From NCBI RefSeq assembly GCF_001936575.1, contig NZ_MSMP01000007.1:154513-218512 (forward strand): 64,000 nt of DNA, in the 5' to 3' direction. This document shows positions 15,953 to 25,806 of this stretch, piece by piece. A program made the translations under genes and the position numbers. Every line of letters starts with the position of its first letter. The stretch's first letter is position 1. The notes under the pieces were generated by a model that worked only from the letters and a program-made list of their open reading frames with translations, searched no databases and had not been told where the DNA came from. The DNA comes from Tenacibaculum agarivorans. Its GTDB lineage: Bacteria > Bacteroidota > Bacteroidia > Flavobacteriales > Flavobacteriaceae.

Positions 15953-17035
15953 ATGGAAAACAAACAAGAATTAAGAACATGGCTAGATGATTTCAAATTA
16001 AATCATCCTTTAGTAATTGCAGGACCTTGTAGTGCTGAAACTGAAGATCAGGTATTAAAAATTGCTCACGAATTAAAAGATAGTGACGCTACAGTTTTAA
16101 GAGCTGGTATTTGGAAACCAAGAACTAGACCTGGAAATTTTGAAGGTGTAGGAGCTTTAGGTTTAAAGTGGTTAGAAACTGCAAAAAAAGAAACAGGTAT
16201 GTTAACTACAACAGAAGTAGCTAACAAAACACATGTAGAATTAGCCTTAAAACATGATATAGACATCCTTTGGATTGGAGCTAGAACTACAGTAAGTCCT
16301 TTTATAGTTCAAGAAATTGCTGATGCTTTAGAAGGAACTGATAAAATTGTTTTAATTAAAAACCCAGTAAATCCTGATTTACCATTATGGCTAGGAGCTT
16401 TTGAACGTTTTTATACTGCTGGAATTACAAAACTAGGAGCAATTCACAGAGGGTTTTCTACTTATGAAAAAACCAGATATAGAAATAATCCTAACTGGCA
16501 AATTCCTATTGAATTACAAAATCGTTACCCTGATTTACCATTAATTTGTGATCCATCTCATATTGCTGGTAGAAGAGATATCATTTTTGATATTTGTCAA
16601 ACTGCTCTAGATTTAAACTTTGATGGTTTAATGGTAGAAACACACTACGATCCAGATAATGCTTGGAGTGATGCCAAACAGCAAATCACACCAACTACAC
16701 TTATCCAAATGATGGAGGATTTAAAAATCAGAAAAGAAACAGATACTGAAGCTGATTATAGAAATGCGCTAAATACATTAAGAACACAAATTGATGTTGT
16801 AGATCATCAACTTATTGAAATGATGGGAAAACGTATGAGAATTTCTGATTCTATTGGTGAGTTGAAAAAAGAGAAAAATGTAGCTATTCTACAAACTAAA
16901 CGTTGGAATGAAATCCTTGGCAAAATGATTTTAGAAGGTGAAGAAAATAATTTAAGTGAAGAGTTTGTACTTAAAATATTTAAAGCGATACATCAGGAAA
17001 GTATCAATCATCAGAAAAAAATTATCAGTGCATAA
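15953..17035 (+). CDS. Bifunctional DAHP synthase / chorismate mutase
   Basis: Two activities on one chain of 360 residues. Residues about 1-265 are a type I-beta 3-deoxy-7-phosphoheptulonate synthase: VIAGPCSAE (metal cysteine), RAGIWKPRTRPGNFEG, and CDPSHIAGRR. Residues about 275-360 are an AroQ-type chorismate mutase helix bundle, LRTQIDVVDHQLIEMMGKRM. It supplies both the entry step and the branch-point step of the shikimate pathway. Fusion to the mutase is a known means of allosteric control by prephenate. It ends the operon before a strong terminator. Confidence 0.93.
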   Translation: MENKQELRTWLDDFKLNHPLVIAGPCSAETEDQVLKIAHELKDSDATVLRAGIWKPRTRPGNFEGVGALGLKWLETAKKETGMLTTTEVANKTHVELALKHDIDILWIGARTTVSPFIVQEIADALEGTDKIVLIKNPVNPDLPLWLGAFERFYTAGITKLGAIHRGFSTYEKTRYRNNPNWQIPIELQNRYPDLPLICDPSHIAGRRDIIFDICQTALDLNFDGLMVETHYDPDNAWSDAKQQITPTTLIQMMEDLKIRKETDTEADYRNALNTLRTQIDVVDHQLIEMMGKRMRISDSIGELKKEKNVAILQTKRWNEILGKMILEGEENNLSEEFVLKIFKAIHQESINHQKKIISA

Positions 17036-17045
17036 AATAGTCAAT

Positions 17046-17076
17046 AAAAAAAGCGCAGTATTGCGCTTTTTTTTAT
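17046..17076 (+). terminator. Phe/Tyr operon terminator
   Basis: AAAAAAGCGCA/TGCGCTTTTTT stem with GTAT loop and a T-run. Confidence 0.9.
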
Positions 17077-17108
17077 TTTCTTTATTGGACTAACCAAAGT
17101 CCTACCCT

Positions 17109-17861
17109 ATGAAAACTATTTCTTCTATAGATGATGTGATTCAAATACTACAAGATATTATTGATGAATCTAAACAAAATAAATCTCCTTTAGGTTACTT
17201 TGCTGCCTTATACCAAAAAGTTACTATTAAGGTAAAAGAAGGAATTCATAATGGTATTTTTGAAGATGGACCTAGAATGGAACAACTTGATATTATTTTT
17301 GCAAAAAGATACATTGATGCCTATTATAATTTTCAGCAAAATAAACCTATCACCTCTTCTTGGGAAGTTGCTTTTAATTTATCTAAAAAATTCTGGCCCA
17401 CCGTACTCCAACATCTTCTCGTAGGAATGAATGCACATATCAATCTGGATCTTGGAATAGCTGCCTATGAAGTTGTTGAAGGAAAGGATATTCAGAATCT
17501 TAAAAATGATTTTTATAAAATAAATGATGTATTAGCTTCTTTAGTAAATGATGTTGAAAATAATTTAGCTACCATTTGGCCTTTCTTACAAAAGATTTTA
17601 AAATTTACCCGTAAAGTTGATAACTTTCTAGTGGATTTCAGTATGGAAATTGCTAGGGATGGTGCTTGGGATTTTGCTGTAAAACTATCTAGTACTTCGC
17701 CTAATGAAATTGAAAATATAATACATAACAGAGATCTAAAAGTAACTGAAACAGCTTCATTAATAACCAATCCGGGATGGATAGCTGATCTTATTTTTGG
17801 CATTGTCAGATTAGGCGAAAGAGGAACTATTCCTCAAAAAATAAATGATTTAACCGAGTAA
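17109..17861 (+). CDS. DUF5995 family protein
   Basis: 250 residues, predicted soluble and mostly helical, with no signal peptide. It contains TVLQHLLVGMNAHINLDLGIA (about 98-118), the histidine-bearing signature I associate with DUF5995; biochemical function is unknown. It follows the Phe/Tyr operon terminator and precedes rsgA by 41 nt in the same direction. It may be transcribed with rsgA and dtd, but I see no promoter that decides this. Confidence 0.8.
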   Translation: MKTISSIDDVIQILQDIIDESKQNKSPLGYFAALYQKVTIKVKEGIHNGIFEDGPRMEQLDIIFAKRYIDAYYNFQQNKPITSSWEVAFNLSKKFWPTVLQHLLVGMNAHINLDLGIAAYEVVEGKDIQNLKNDFYKINDVLASLVNDVENNLATIWPFLQKILKFTRKVDNFLVDFSMEIARDGAWDFAVKLSSTSPNEIENIIHNRDLKVTETASLITNPGWIADLIFGIVRLGERGTIPQKINDLTE

Positions 17862-17902
17862 TCTTATACCTAAGATCAATATTTTATTCTCATCTTTGTT
17901 AT

Positions 17903-18850
17903 ATGATTGGAACGGTATATAAATCAACTGGAAGTTGGTATTGGGTTAAATACGACAATACTTTCTATAAATGTAGAATTAAAGGGAAATTTAGAATTAA
18001 AGGAATTAAGAGTACCAATCCTATTGCTGTTGGAGATAAAGTTGAGTTTTCATTAGAAGATAAAAGTGATGAAGAAACAGGAATTATTACTCAAATACTT
18101 GAACGTAGAAACTATATAGTACGAAAGTCTGTAAATCTATCCAAACAAACCCACATTATAGCCTCTAATATAGATCAGGTATTTCTTATAGTTACTATAG
18201 ATAACCCTCCTACTTTTACCACATTTATCGATCGTTTTTTGGTAACCGCTGAGGCCTATTCTATAAAAGTAGTTTTAGTATTCAATAAAATAGATACCTA
18301 TAGTATTGAGCAAAAAGCAGAAATATTATACCTTAAAGATATTTATGAGCCCATTGGTTATAAATGTATAGAAAGCTCTGCTACTACCGGTAAAAATGTA
18401 GATGAAATAAAGGAGATGATGAAAGGAAAAGTTAGTATGTTCTCAGGGCATTCTGGAGTAGGGAAAACAACCTTAGTCAATTACATAGATCCTTCATTGA
18501 ATTTAAAAACCAAAGAAATCTCTGAGCAACACAAGCAAGGGCAACATACTACCACATTTGCTGAAATGTTTGATTTAAGTTTTGATGCACATATTATTGA
18601 TACCCCAGGAATCAAAGGTTTTGGTGTTGTAGATATGGATAAGGATGAGTTAGGAGATTATTTCCCTGAATTTTTTGCCTTAAAACAACATTGCAAATTC
18701 AATAATTGTATACATGTTAATGAACCACATTGTGCTGTTAAAGAAGCATTAGAAAATGAAGAAATATCTTGGTCTCGTTATAAAAGTTATCTCCAAATTC
18801 TAGAAGGTGAAGAAGAAAATTATAGAACTGATATTTTATCTGGAAAATAA
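17903..18850 (+). CDS. rsgA: Ribosome small subunit-dependent GTPase RsgA
   Basis: Late 30S-subunit assembly GTPase of 315 residues. Order of parts: N-terminal OB fold (about 1-75); circularly permuted GTPase with the NKID motif first (about 130), then the P-loop GHSGVGKTTLVN (about 183-194) and the G3 DTPGIKGFG; and a C-terminal zinc site C-N4-C-x-H-N5-C in KFNNCIHVNEPHC. All key residues are present. It is followed 11 nt later by dtd. Confidence 0.95.
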   Translation: MIGTVYKSTGSWYWVKYDNTFYKCRIKGKFRIKGIKSTNPIAVGDKVEFSLEDKSDEETGIITQILERRNYIVRKSVNLSKQTHIIASNIDQVFLIVTIDNPPTFTTFIDRFLVTAEAYSIKVVLVFNKIDTYSIEQKAEILYLKDIYEPIGYKCIESSATTGKNVDEIKEMMKGKVSMFSGHSGVGKTTLVNYIDPSLNLKTKEISEQHKQGQHTTTFAEMFDLSFDAHIIDTPGIKGFGVVDMDKDELGDYFPEFFALKQHCKFNNCIHVNEPHCAVKEALENEEISWSRYKSYLQILEGEEENYRTDILSGK

Positions 18851-18861
18851 CTAATAAGTAG

Positions 18862-19314
18862 ATGAAAGCTGTAATTCAACGCGTTTCAAGAGCAGGTGTA
18901 ACTGTAGACAATAAAATTGTAGCCCAAATCCAACAAGGTTTATTAGTTTTAGTTGGAATAGAAGATGAAGATGCTGATGAAGACATATTATGGTTGACTA
19001 AAAAGATAGTAAACCTGAGAATTTTTAATGATGAAAATAATGTGATGAATTCTTCGTTATTACAAACTAATGGTGACGCTATTATTGTAAGTCAATTTAC
19101 CTTACATGCCTCAACCAAAAAAGGGAACAGACCAAGTTATATCAAAGCTTCTAAACCTGATTTTGCCATACCTATGTATGAAAAGTTCATTACTGAATTT
19201 GAAAAGAGTCTTGGTAAAAAAGTTCAAACTGGTGTATTTGGTGCTGATATGAAAGTTGATTTACTAAATGATGGCCCAGTAACCATAATTATAGATACAA
19301 AAGACAAAAAATAA
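18862..19314 (+). CDS. dtd: D-aminoacyl-tRNA deacylase
   Basis: Removes D-amino acids (and Gly from tRNA-Ala) mischarged on tRNA. 150 residues, the standard length. Conserved parts: MKAVIQRVSRAGVTVD at the start, the catalytic-pocket SQFTLHAS (about 78-85) and NRPSY, and GxFGADMKVDLLNDGPVTI near the end (the cross-subunit Gly-Pro partner region). Located 11 nt after rsgA, probably co-transcribed. Confidence 0.95.
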   Translation: MKAVIQRVSRAGVTVDNKIVAQIQQGLLVLVGIEDEDADEDILWLTKKIVNLRIFNDENNVMNSSLLQTNGDAIIVSQFTLHASTKKGNRPSYIKASKPDFAIPMYEKFITEFEKSLGKKVQTGVFGADMKVDLLNDGPVTIIIDTKDKK

Positions 19315-19337
19315 TTCCATAGCAGGCAAATAATAAA

Positions 19338-19345
19338 TATATTTG
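19338..19345 (+). promoter_or_regulatory. Possible -7 box for the YceI gene
   Basis: TATATTTG fits TAnnTTTG and lies 43 nt before the ATG at 19388. No good -33 element is visible. Confidence 0.4.
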
Positions 19346-19387
19346 CCATGGAAAATAAATTTCGTAATAATAAATAATCTAAACAAA

Positions 19388-20032
19388 ATGAAAAAATTAT
19401 TCTTATCAATAGCTGTAGTAGCTATCGCGTTAACTTCTTGTAAAGGAGAAAAAAAGGTAGAGACTAAAGCAGAAGTTAAAGTTGAAGAGAAGGTTGCTGA
19501 CCCAATCGCTTCTTTTAATGTGAATGTAACTGAGTCTACTATGACTTGGAAAGGAGATAAAAAAGTAGGTGATGCACATAATGGAGACATTAAATTACAA
19601 AAAGGAATTTTTGATGTTGAAAGCGGTGTTGTAAAGGCTGGTGAATTTGTAATTGACATGAATTCTATCAACTGTTTAGATTTAGAAGCAGGAAAAGGTA
19701 AAGAGAAATTAGAAGGGCATTTAAAGGCTTCTGACTTTTTCGATGTTGAAAAATTCCCAACTGCAAAGTTTGTTGTTGCTAGTTCTGAAGTTAAAGATGG
19801 TAAACTTCATATTACTGGAAATTTAACTATTAAAGATGTAACTAAAAGCATTACTGTTCCTACTACACTTACTGAAAACGGAAATGATATTACATTAAAA
19901 AGTGACGTTTTTAATGTAGATAGAACTGACTTTGGTGTACAATATGGTTCAGGTAAGTTTTTTGATAACTTAAAAGACAAAGCTATCAACGATTTAATTG
20001 CTTTTTCTTTTGATATTAAAGCAAGAAAGTAA
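19388..20032 (+). CDS. YceI-family lipoprotein
   Basis: About 214 residues. The start at 19388 (MKKLFLSIAVVAIALTSC) gives a clean lipoprotein signal with Cys at 18. The longer frame from 19343 does not. The mature part is a YceI lipocalin-like barrel: STMTWKGDKKVGDAHNGDIK, SINCLDLEAGKGKEKLEGHL, and the closing DRTDFGVQYGSGKFFDNLKD. YceI proteins bind polyisoprenoid or other lipophilic molecules in the periplasm. A lysine-rich linker follows the lipid cysteine. Followed by its own terminator. Confidence 0.92.
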   Translation: MKKLFLSIAVVAIALTSCKGEKKVETKAEVKVEEKVADPIASFNVNVTESTMTWKGDKKVGDAHNGDIKLQKGIFDVESGVVKAGEFVIDMNSINCLDLEAGKGKEKLEGHLKASDFFDVEKFPTAKFVVASSEVKDGKLHITGNLTIKDVTKSITVPTTLTENGNDITLKSDVFNVDRTDFGVQYGSGKFFDNLKDKAINDLIAFSFDIKARK

Positions 20033-20060
20033 TTCTTACACCATATAGAGAAAAAAAAAA

Positions 20061-20087
20061 ACGAGCTTTTAAAAGCTCGTTTTTTTT
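20061..20087 (+). terminator. YceI gene terminator
   Basis: ACGAGCTTTT/AAAAGCTCGT perfect stem with an A-run before and a T-run after. Confidence 0.9.
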
Positions 20088-20175
20088 ATGAATTCGTTTA
20101 CCTAATCTAAGAAGGTTTTTAAAATAACATTTAGATATCTCGTAAACTTAACTTGATATTATTCGTCGTTTATAT

Positions 20176-21531
20176 TTAATCAGATAATAACAACCAATTT
20201 ATATTCGCACCCTTAGTATTACCATCTTGAGTTTTGAAGGTTATAAATATATCATGTACTCCAACAATCTTTCTTGTTAAATCGGTTTTCAACGTACGCC
20301 ACTTATTCCATCCTCCAGTATACTTATTTTCGAATTCCGCTATCTTTACACCATCAAAAGTATCCAATCGTATTTCAAAAGTTCCAAATCGTTGACCGCA
20401 AGCTACTCTTGCTTCAACTGTTTTTGCTTTTGTAAAATCAACACGGTTAAACCTAATCCAACCATTATTTTTAGCATCGCAAACCATCCAACCTATAGGT
20501 TCATTACCTCCAACAAACTGGGTTTTACAATTATGTATCTCATTGTATCGATCAATTTGAATAGTATCTTTTATACGTGGCGTTCCTATTCCTCGTAATG
20601 TAGGAATCACTTTATTAATAGAACCTTTACTATCTCTATTGTAAGATGGAGCTTCGTCATTAAAGGCTAAATAATCTGCACATATTGATCTTAGTTTATT
20701 AGTTCCACTAATTGCCCAATTATGATAAAAAAGTATCCATTGATTTTGATATTTAACTATAGAATGGTGGTTCGTTCCTTTACCTATATTATCCATTATT
20801 TTTCCCATATACCGAAATGGTCCAAAAGGGTTTTCGCTTTTAGCATATCCAATTGTATATCCTTCATGATGAAATCCGTGTGCAAAAGTTAGGTAATAAA
20901 TTCCTTTTCGTTTAAATGGAAACATAGCTTCTTTATATCCAACTGGTAATCCTTCAATATGTCTCGGTTGGGTTTTTAGTGATTTCATGTCATCATTTAA
21001 CTTTGCTACTTTTCCCTCAGCCCAATACATATATGTTTCGCCATCATCATCAATGAGAACTCCTGGATCTATACCATCTAACCCTTCAATAGGTTTTTTC
21101 TCCCATCTGAAAGGACCTGTAGGGCTATCTGAAACTCCTACTCCTATTTTATGCCATTTACGATCATGAGGTTCAGCAGGAAAATAGTAATAATATTTTC
21201 CATTTTTTTCTACACAATCTGGCGCCCACATTGTGTAAGATCCTTTTTTACCCCACGGAACCTGATAGCTATTTAAAATACGACCATGATCTTTCCATGT
21301 ATTCCCGTTTTCTAAAGAGAATACATGATAACCAGGCATACAAAAACGTGGAAACTCTTTTTCTCTTCCAACTGGAGGAATGGTATCACTAGATGGATAA
21401 ACATATAATTTTCCATTAAAGACACGTGCTGTAGGGTCAGCTGTAAAAACATGAGTTATAATTGGGTTTTGTGCATTACTTCTTGCTGCTATAAGTATAA
21501 GAATGCAAATAACTATTTTCACATTATTCAT
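20176..21531 (-). CDS. Glycoside hydrolase family 43 with CBM6-like domain
   Basis: Exported 451-residue enzyme; a signal peptide ends near AARSNAQ. The GH43 five-bladed propeller has the catalytic base in FTADPTARV (D32), the pKa-modulating Asp in DGIDPGVLIDDDG (about D153) and the general acid in YKEAMFPF (about E200). The last 130 residues, with NGWIRFNRVDF and GGWNKWRTLKTDL, look like a CBM6-type carbohydrate-binding domain. GH43 enzymes act on xylan, arabinan or galactan side chains; the exact substrate cannot be read here. No SusCD pair or other glycosidase is adjacent, so this is not a full polysaccharide utilisation locus. Confidence 0.9.
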   Translation of the reverse strand: MNNVKIVICILILIAARSNAQNPIITHVFTADPTARVFNGKLYVYPSSDTIPPVGREKEFPRFCMPGYHVFSLENGNTWKDHGRILNSYQVPWGKKGSYTMWAPDCVEKNGKYYYYFPAEPHDRKWHKIGVGVSDSPTGPFRWEKKPIEGLDGIDPGVLIDDDGETYMYWAEGKVAKLNDDMKSLKTQPRHIEGLPVGYKEAMFPFKRKGIYYLTFAHGFHHEGYTIGYAKSENPFGPFRYMGKIMDNIGKGTNHHSIVKYQNQWILFYHNWAISGTNKLRSICADYLAFNDEAPSYNRDSKGSINKVIPTLRGIGTPRIKDTIQIDRYNEIHNCKTQFVGGNEPIGWMVCDAKNNGWIRFNRVDFTKAKTVEARVACGQRFGTFEIRLDTFDGVKIAEFENKYTGGWNKWRTLKTDLTRKIVGVHDIFITFKTQDGNTKGANINWLLLSD

Positions 21532-21632
21532 TTTTGCGGCATTAGATTAGCTAATCTATTCTAAATGTAGTTATCTATACCGTTATATAGTAGCTTTTAG
21601 CTTTATGTTAAGTTTAAATCTAGTATTTTATG

Positions 21633-22355
21633 TTAAATTAAACCATTCCAAGGCATGTCTACAAACTCATTTACCTCAAAGAGCGATTTAAAATGGTACT
21701 GAATTTTGTTTTTTACTTCTTCCAAATCAAGTTTTCTTCCTAGTTCTACCTCTAATGAGGTTACTGATTTATCATTAATCCCGCAAGGTATGATATGATC
21801 AAAATAACCTAAATTGGTATTTACATTTAGTGCAAAGCCATGCATAGTAACCCATCTGCTTGTTCTAATTCCCATAGCACATATTTTTCTAGCAAATGGT
21901 GTACCAACATCTAACCAAACTCCAGTTTCTCCGGTACTTCGCTCTCCTTTTAATCCATATTCTGCAAGCACATTAATCATAACTTCCTCTAATAATCTTA
22001 AATACTTGTGAATATCAGTAAAAAAGTTTTCCAAATCTAAAATTGGGTACCCTACTACTTGCCCAGGTCCATGATACGTAATATCTCCTCCTCTATTTAT
22101 CTTATAAAAAGAAATTTCTTTCTCTTTTAACTGATTTTCATTGAGAAGTAAATGCTTCATATCACCACTTTTCCCTAAAGTATATACATGTGGATGCTCT
22201 ACAAATAGTAAATAATTTGGTGTAATTTCATTACTATTTTCTCTTCTATTTCTGATTTTCAAATCCACAATACTTTGTAGTAATTCAGTTTGAAAATCCC
22301 AAGTTAACTTGTAATCTTTTTGAAATAATTCGACTAAATAGACGTTTTTATTCAT
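21633..22355 (-). CDS. lipB: Octanoyltransferase LipB
   Basis: Moves octanoate from acyl carrier protein to lipoyl domains, first step of lipoate synthesis. About 240 residues. Signatures: RGGDITYHGPGQVVGYPILDL (about 80-100), the catalytic cysteine in PCGINDKSVTSLE with the lysine partner, and the WVTMHGFALNVN strand. I place the start at 22355 (MNKNVYLVELFQKDYK). The 15 extra codons back to 22400 overlap the divergent protease promoter region and do not fit the family. Confidence 0.93.
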   Translation of the reverse strand: MNKNVYLVELFQKDYKLTWDFQTELLQSIVDLKIRNRRENSNEITPNYLLFVEHPHVYTLGKSGDMKHLLLNENQLKEKEISFYKINRGGDITYHGPGQVVGYPILDLENFFTDIHKYLRLLEEVMINVLAEYGLKGERSTGETGVWLDVGTPFARKICAMGIRTSRWVTMHGFALNVNTNLGYFDHIIPCGINDKSVTSLEVELGRKLDLEEVKNKIQYHFKSLFEVNEFVDMPWNGLI

Positions 22356-22427
22356 ATTTTTACCTCTGTTTATATCTGATGTAAGTCCCTTTTTTTTCAA
22401 TGTTTACATCATAATTCTTATCCTATA

Positions 22428-25400
22428 ATGAAGAGAATTTTATTTTTATTATTCCTATTAAATGTAAGTTTTATTTTTTCGCAAAGTTCGTGGAAAAAAC
22501 TCAATTCAGAAAATACAGCGCAAAAAGGTCAAAAGGTTTTTATAAATACCGAACCTAAAGAGTACAACTTATATAGTCTTGATTTTACTGCATTTCAAAA
22601 AGAACTTAATGAAAAAAATAAAGGAACTCAAAAAATAATCAGACTTCCAGATAATTCAGGAAATCTATCTGATTTTTACATTAAAGAACATACTAATTTT
22701 GGTCAGCCTTTACACACTGACTTTGATTTTATTCGTTCTTATGATATTCAAAATAGTAAAGATGCATCTACTACGGGTAAAATAAGCATTGGAGCTGATG
22801 GAGTACATGTAACTATATACTCTCATAAACATAAAACTTTTTATATAGATCCTTATACAAAGGATAACGTATATATAGCTTATAATAGAAAAAATATTAA
22901 AGCTAAAGCATCTCATTTTGGATGCGACTTAGTAGAGAAAATAGAAAATTCTAAAAATAAGAATCCTATATCTAACAGAATTAGTAATGATGGTTTATTA
23001 AGAACATATAGATTAGCTTTATCTTGTACAGGAGAATATGCACAATTTCATATTAGAAATCAAGGAGTAGAGACGGGTAGTGAAGCACAGCAAAGAGCTG
23101 CTGTTTTATCTGCCATGAATACTACCATGACTAGAGTTAATGGACTTTTTGAAAGAGATTTATCTGTTACTATGAATATAGTGCTTGTGGGTGGGGCTAA
23201 TCCATTAATTTTCTTAGATCCAGACACGGATGACTTTACAAATACTAATGGACGTCAATTATTAGACGAAAACCAAGCAGTTACTGACAATATAATAGGC
23301 ACTGCTAACTATGATATTGGACACATTTTCTCTACCGGAGGTGGTGGTGTTGCTGTACTAGGTTCAGTATGTGGAAATTTTAAAGCTAATGGTGTAACAG
23401 GGTTACCTTCGCCTATTGGAGATAGTTTTAATGTTGATTTTGTTGCACATGAAATAGGTCATCAATTTGGTGGACATCATACGTTCAATGGTGATACAGG
23501 AAACTGCGCAGGGGTAAATAGAAATAACCCTACAGCTGTTGAACCTGGAAGTGGTAGTACTATAATGGCTTATGCAGGAATTTGTGCTCCTCAAAATGTT
23601 CAAAATAATAGTGATGATTATTTTCATGCAATTTCTATCCAAGAAATCAACAACTTTATAGATGCTAGAGGAAATTGTGCCACTACTGCTGATACAGGGA
23701 ATACTAATCCGACTGTAAATGCTGGAGCCGATTATACTGTTCCAAAATCTACTCCTCTAATGTTAAATGGATCTGCAACTGATGCAGAAGATAATGCTAC
23801 GCTAACGTATTGTTGGGAGCAAATTGATAATGAAATTACTGATCCAATACCGAATCCAGATAGTACAGGCGGAGCTCTTTTTAGATCATTGCCTCCTACT
23901 ACTGTTACAAACCGATACTTCCCAACATTACAAACAGTTGTTAACGGCACCTCTTCTCAATGGGAAGTACTGCCAAATGTTGCTAGAGAAATGAACTTTT
24001 CCTTGCTAGTGAGAGATAATAGAGCTGGAGGTGGAACCACAGGAAGAGATGATGTGAAAATAACAGTTGCTGATGCTGAACCTTTTGTAGTAACCTCACA
24101 GAATTCTGCTGTAACTTGGGATGCGGCATCTACTAAACTCATCACATGGGATACATCTACTACTAATCAAGCCCCAATAAATTGTCAGAACGTAACCATT
24201 AAATTATCTGTTGATGGTGGACAAACTTTCCCAACTATTTTAGCTCAAAATGTTCCTAACGATGGTAGTCAAGAAATTACAGTTCCTAATAATCCTACCG
24301 ATGAAGGTAGAATACTAGTAGAAGCAGCAGATAACATTTTTTATAATGTGAATAGTGCAAACATCACTATTTTAGATTCTGGACCAACTTTTTCATTTTC
24401 AAACACTTCTGCTAATCAAGAAATTTGCTCATCTACTACTTCTTCTACTCAATTTGTAGTGAATGTAGACTACCTAAGAGGATTTTCTGACGAAGTAAAT
24501 TTCTCTGTTTCTAATTTACCAACTAATGCTACTGCAACCTTAAATCCTAGTAATTTAACTGCGCCAGGACCAATAACAGTTACCATTAACAATTTAAATA
24601 ATGTAACACCTCAAAATTATAGTATCACTATTGAAGGACAATCTGTTACTACTGCTGTAACTAGACGAATTGATCTTCCAGATTTAACCGTATACAATGA
24701 TGATTTTGATGAGATACAAATCAATTTCCCTAGTAATAATGATGTTAATATCACTACGGATCGCTTAACATTAGATTGGAATGACAGCTTTAATTCTACT
24801 TCATACGATGTACAATTAGCCTTAGATAACGAGTTTAATACTATAGCTTTTTCTGCTGAAAACATTACGGATAGTAATTATGAAATCCCTGATTTTTTAG
24901 AGTGGGGTACTACCTATTACTGGCGTGTTAGACCTAAAAACATCTGTGGAGATGGAGCATATTCTTTTATTAGTCAATTTACCACAGAAGAAGAAAATTT
25001 TTGTCAATCTAACTTTCAACAAGTTATTGAAAGTGAATTTATTTCTAATGTAAGTTTTAATGCAATTAATCATGACTCTGGAGACGACCATGATCCTGAA
25101 CCTGATGATGGTTATCAAGATTTCACTAGTATCTCAACATCATTAGCGAGAGGAAAAACCTATCCCATAAGTGTAACATTTAACACCAGAGGTTTTCAAG
25201 ATAACTGTCTAGTTTTCATTGACTGGAATAATGATAGTAGATTTAATAATGATACTGAAAAATATGATTTAGGAGAACATCGAAATACCATTTCTACCGC
25301 TACGGCTGAAATAACTGTTCCTGATAATGCTGTATTAGGTAAAATTCGTATGCGAGTGCTTATACAATACTTTGATGGTAATATTGCCATTGGACAAGGG

Positions 25401-25754
25401 GCTTGTGATATAGATCACAATACAGAATCTGGAGAAACGGAAGACTATTCTCTAGTAATTCTTGAAAGTGATTTGGGACAAAAAGACGATGTATTCAGTA
25501 GTTTCAGTTTAGGTCCTAACCCTACTAAAGATTATAATATCAACTTATCTTTTGATGTAGACGATATTAATACTCCAGTAACGTTACGTTTATATGATTA
25601 TACAGGAAGATTATTAAAAACCATGGCGTATAGAAGTGATCTTACTTTCTTTACAGAAAGAATTGATTTCTCTGATATTGGTTTTGGTTTATACATTCTT
25701 CAAATTAAAAATGGAGAAAAAGAAGTCAACAAAAAAATAATTATCAATAGATAA
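22428..25754 (+). CDS. Secreted reprolysin-like metalloprotease, T9SS substrate
   Basis: A 1108-residue exported protease. After a signal peptide and propeptide (about 1-190), the M12B-like catalytic domain carries HEIGHQFGGHHTF (residue 341 on), the HExxHxxGxxH zinc site. Next come Ig/fibronectin-like modules (about 420-870; DWNDSFNSTSYDVQLA). A GEVED domain follows (FIDWNNDSRFNNDTEKYD, then ESGETEDYSLVI). The end is a type IX secretion C-terminal domain with LGPNPTKDYNINLSF and a closing GEKEVNKKIIINR. It is therefore secreted or surface-attached through T9SS. It is divergent from lipB and has its own terminator. Confidence 0.93.
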   Translation: MKRILFLLFLLNVSFIFSQSSWKKLNSENTAQKGQKVFINTEPKEYNLYSLDFTAFQKELNEKNKGTQKIIRLPDNSGNLSDFYIKEHTNFGQPLHTDFDFIRSYDIQNSKDASTTGKISIGADGVHVTIYSHKHKTFYIDPYTKDNVYIAYNRKNIKAKASHFGCDLVEKIENSKNKNPISNRISNDGLLRTYRLALSCTGEYAQFHIRNQGVETGSEAQQRAAVLSAMNTTMTRVNGLFERDLSVTMNIVLVGGANPLIFLDPDTDDFTNTNGRQLLDENQAVTDNIIGTANYDIGHIFSTGGGGVAVLGSVCGNFKANGVTGLPSPIGDSFNVDFVAHEIGHQFGGHHTFNGDTGNCAGVNRNNPTAVEPGSGSTIMAYAGICAPQNVQNNSDDYFHAISIQEINNFIDARGNCATTADTGNTNPTVNAGADYTVPKSTPLMLNGSATDAEDNATLTYCWEQIDNEITDPIPNPDSTGGALFRSLPPTTVTNRYFPTLQTVVNGTSSQWEVLPNVAREMNFSLLVRDNRAGGGTTGRDDVKITVADAEPFVVTSQNSAVTWDAASTKLITWDTSTTNQAPINCQNVTIKLSVDGGQTFPTILAQNVPNDGSQEITVPNNPTDEGRILVEAADNIFYNVNSANITILDSGPTFSFSNTSANQEICSSTTSSTQFVVNVDYLRGFSDEVNFSVSNLPTNATATLNPSNLTAPGPITVTINNLNNVTPQNYSITIEGQSVTTAVTRRIDLPDLTVYNDDFDEIQINFPSNNDVNITTDRLTLDWNDSFNSTSYDVQLALDNEFNTIAFSAENITDSNYEIPDFLEWGTTYYWRVRPKNICGDGAYSFISQFTTEEENFCQSNFQQVIESEFISNVSFNAINHDSGDDHDPEPDDGYQDFTSISTSLARGKTYPISVTFNTRGFQDNCLVFIDWNNDSRFNNDTEKYDLGEHRNTISTATAEITVPDNAVLGKIRMRVLIQYFDGNIAIGQGACDIDHNTESGETEDYSLVILESDLGQKDDVFSSFSLGPNPTKDYNINLSFDVDDINTPVTLRLYDYTGRLLKTMAYRSDLTFFTERIDFSDIGFGLYILQIKNGEKEVNKKIIINR

Positions 25755-25772
25755 AAAAGAATCCATGATAAC

Positions 25773-25801
25773 AAAAGCTCCTTTTTTAAAGGAGCTTTTT
25801 G
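25773..25801. terminator. Bidirectional terminator
   Basis: AAAAGCTCC/GGAGCTTTT stem flanked by A- and T-runs between the protease gene and the convergent barrel gene. Confidence 0.85.
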
Positions 25802-25806
25802 TTGTT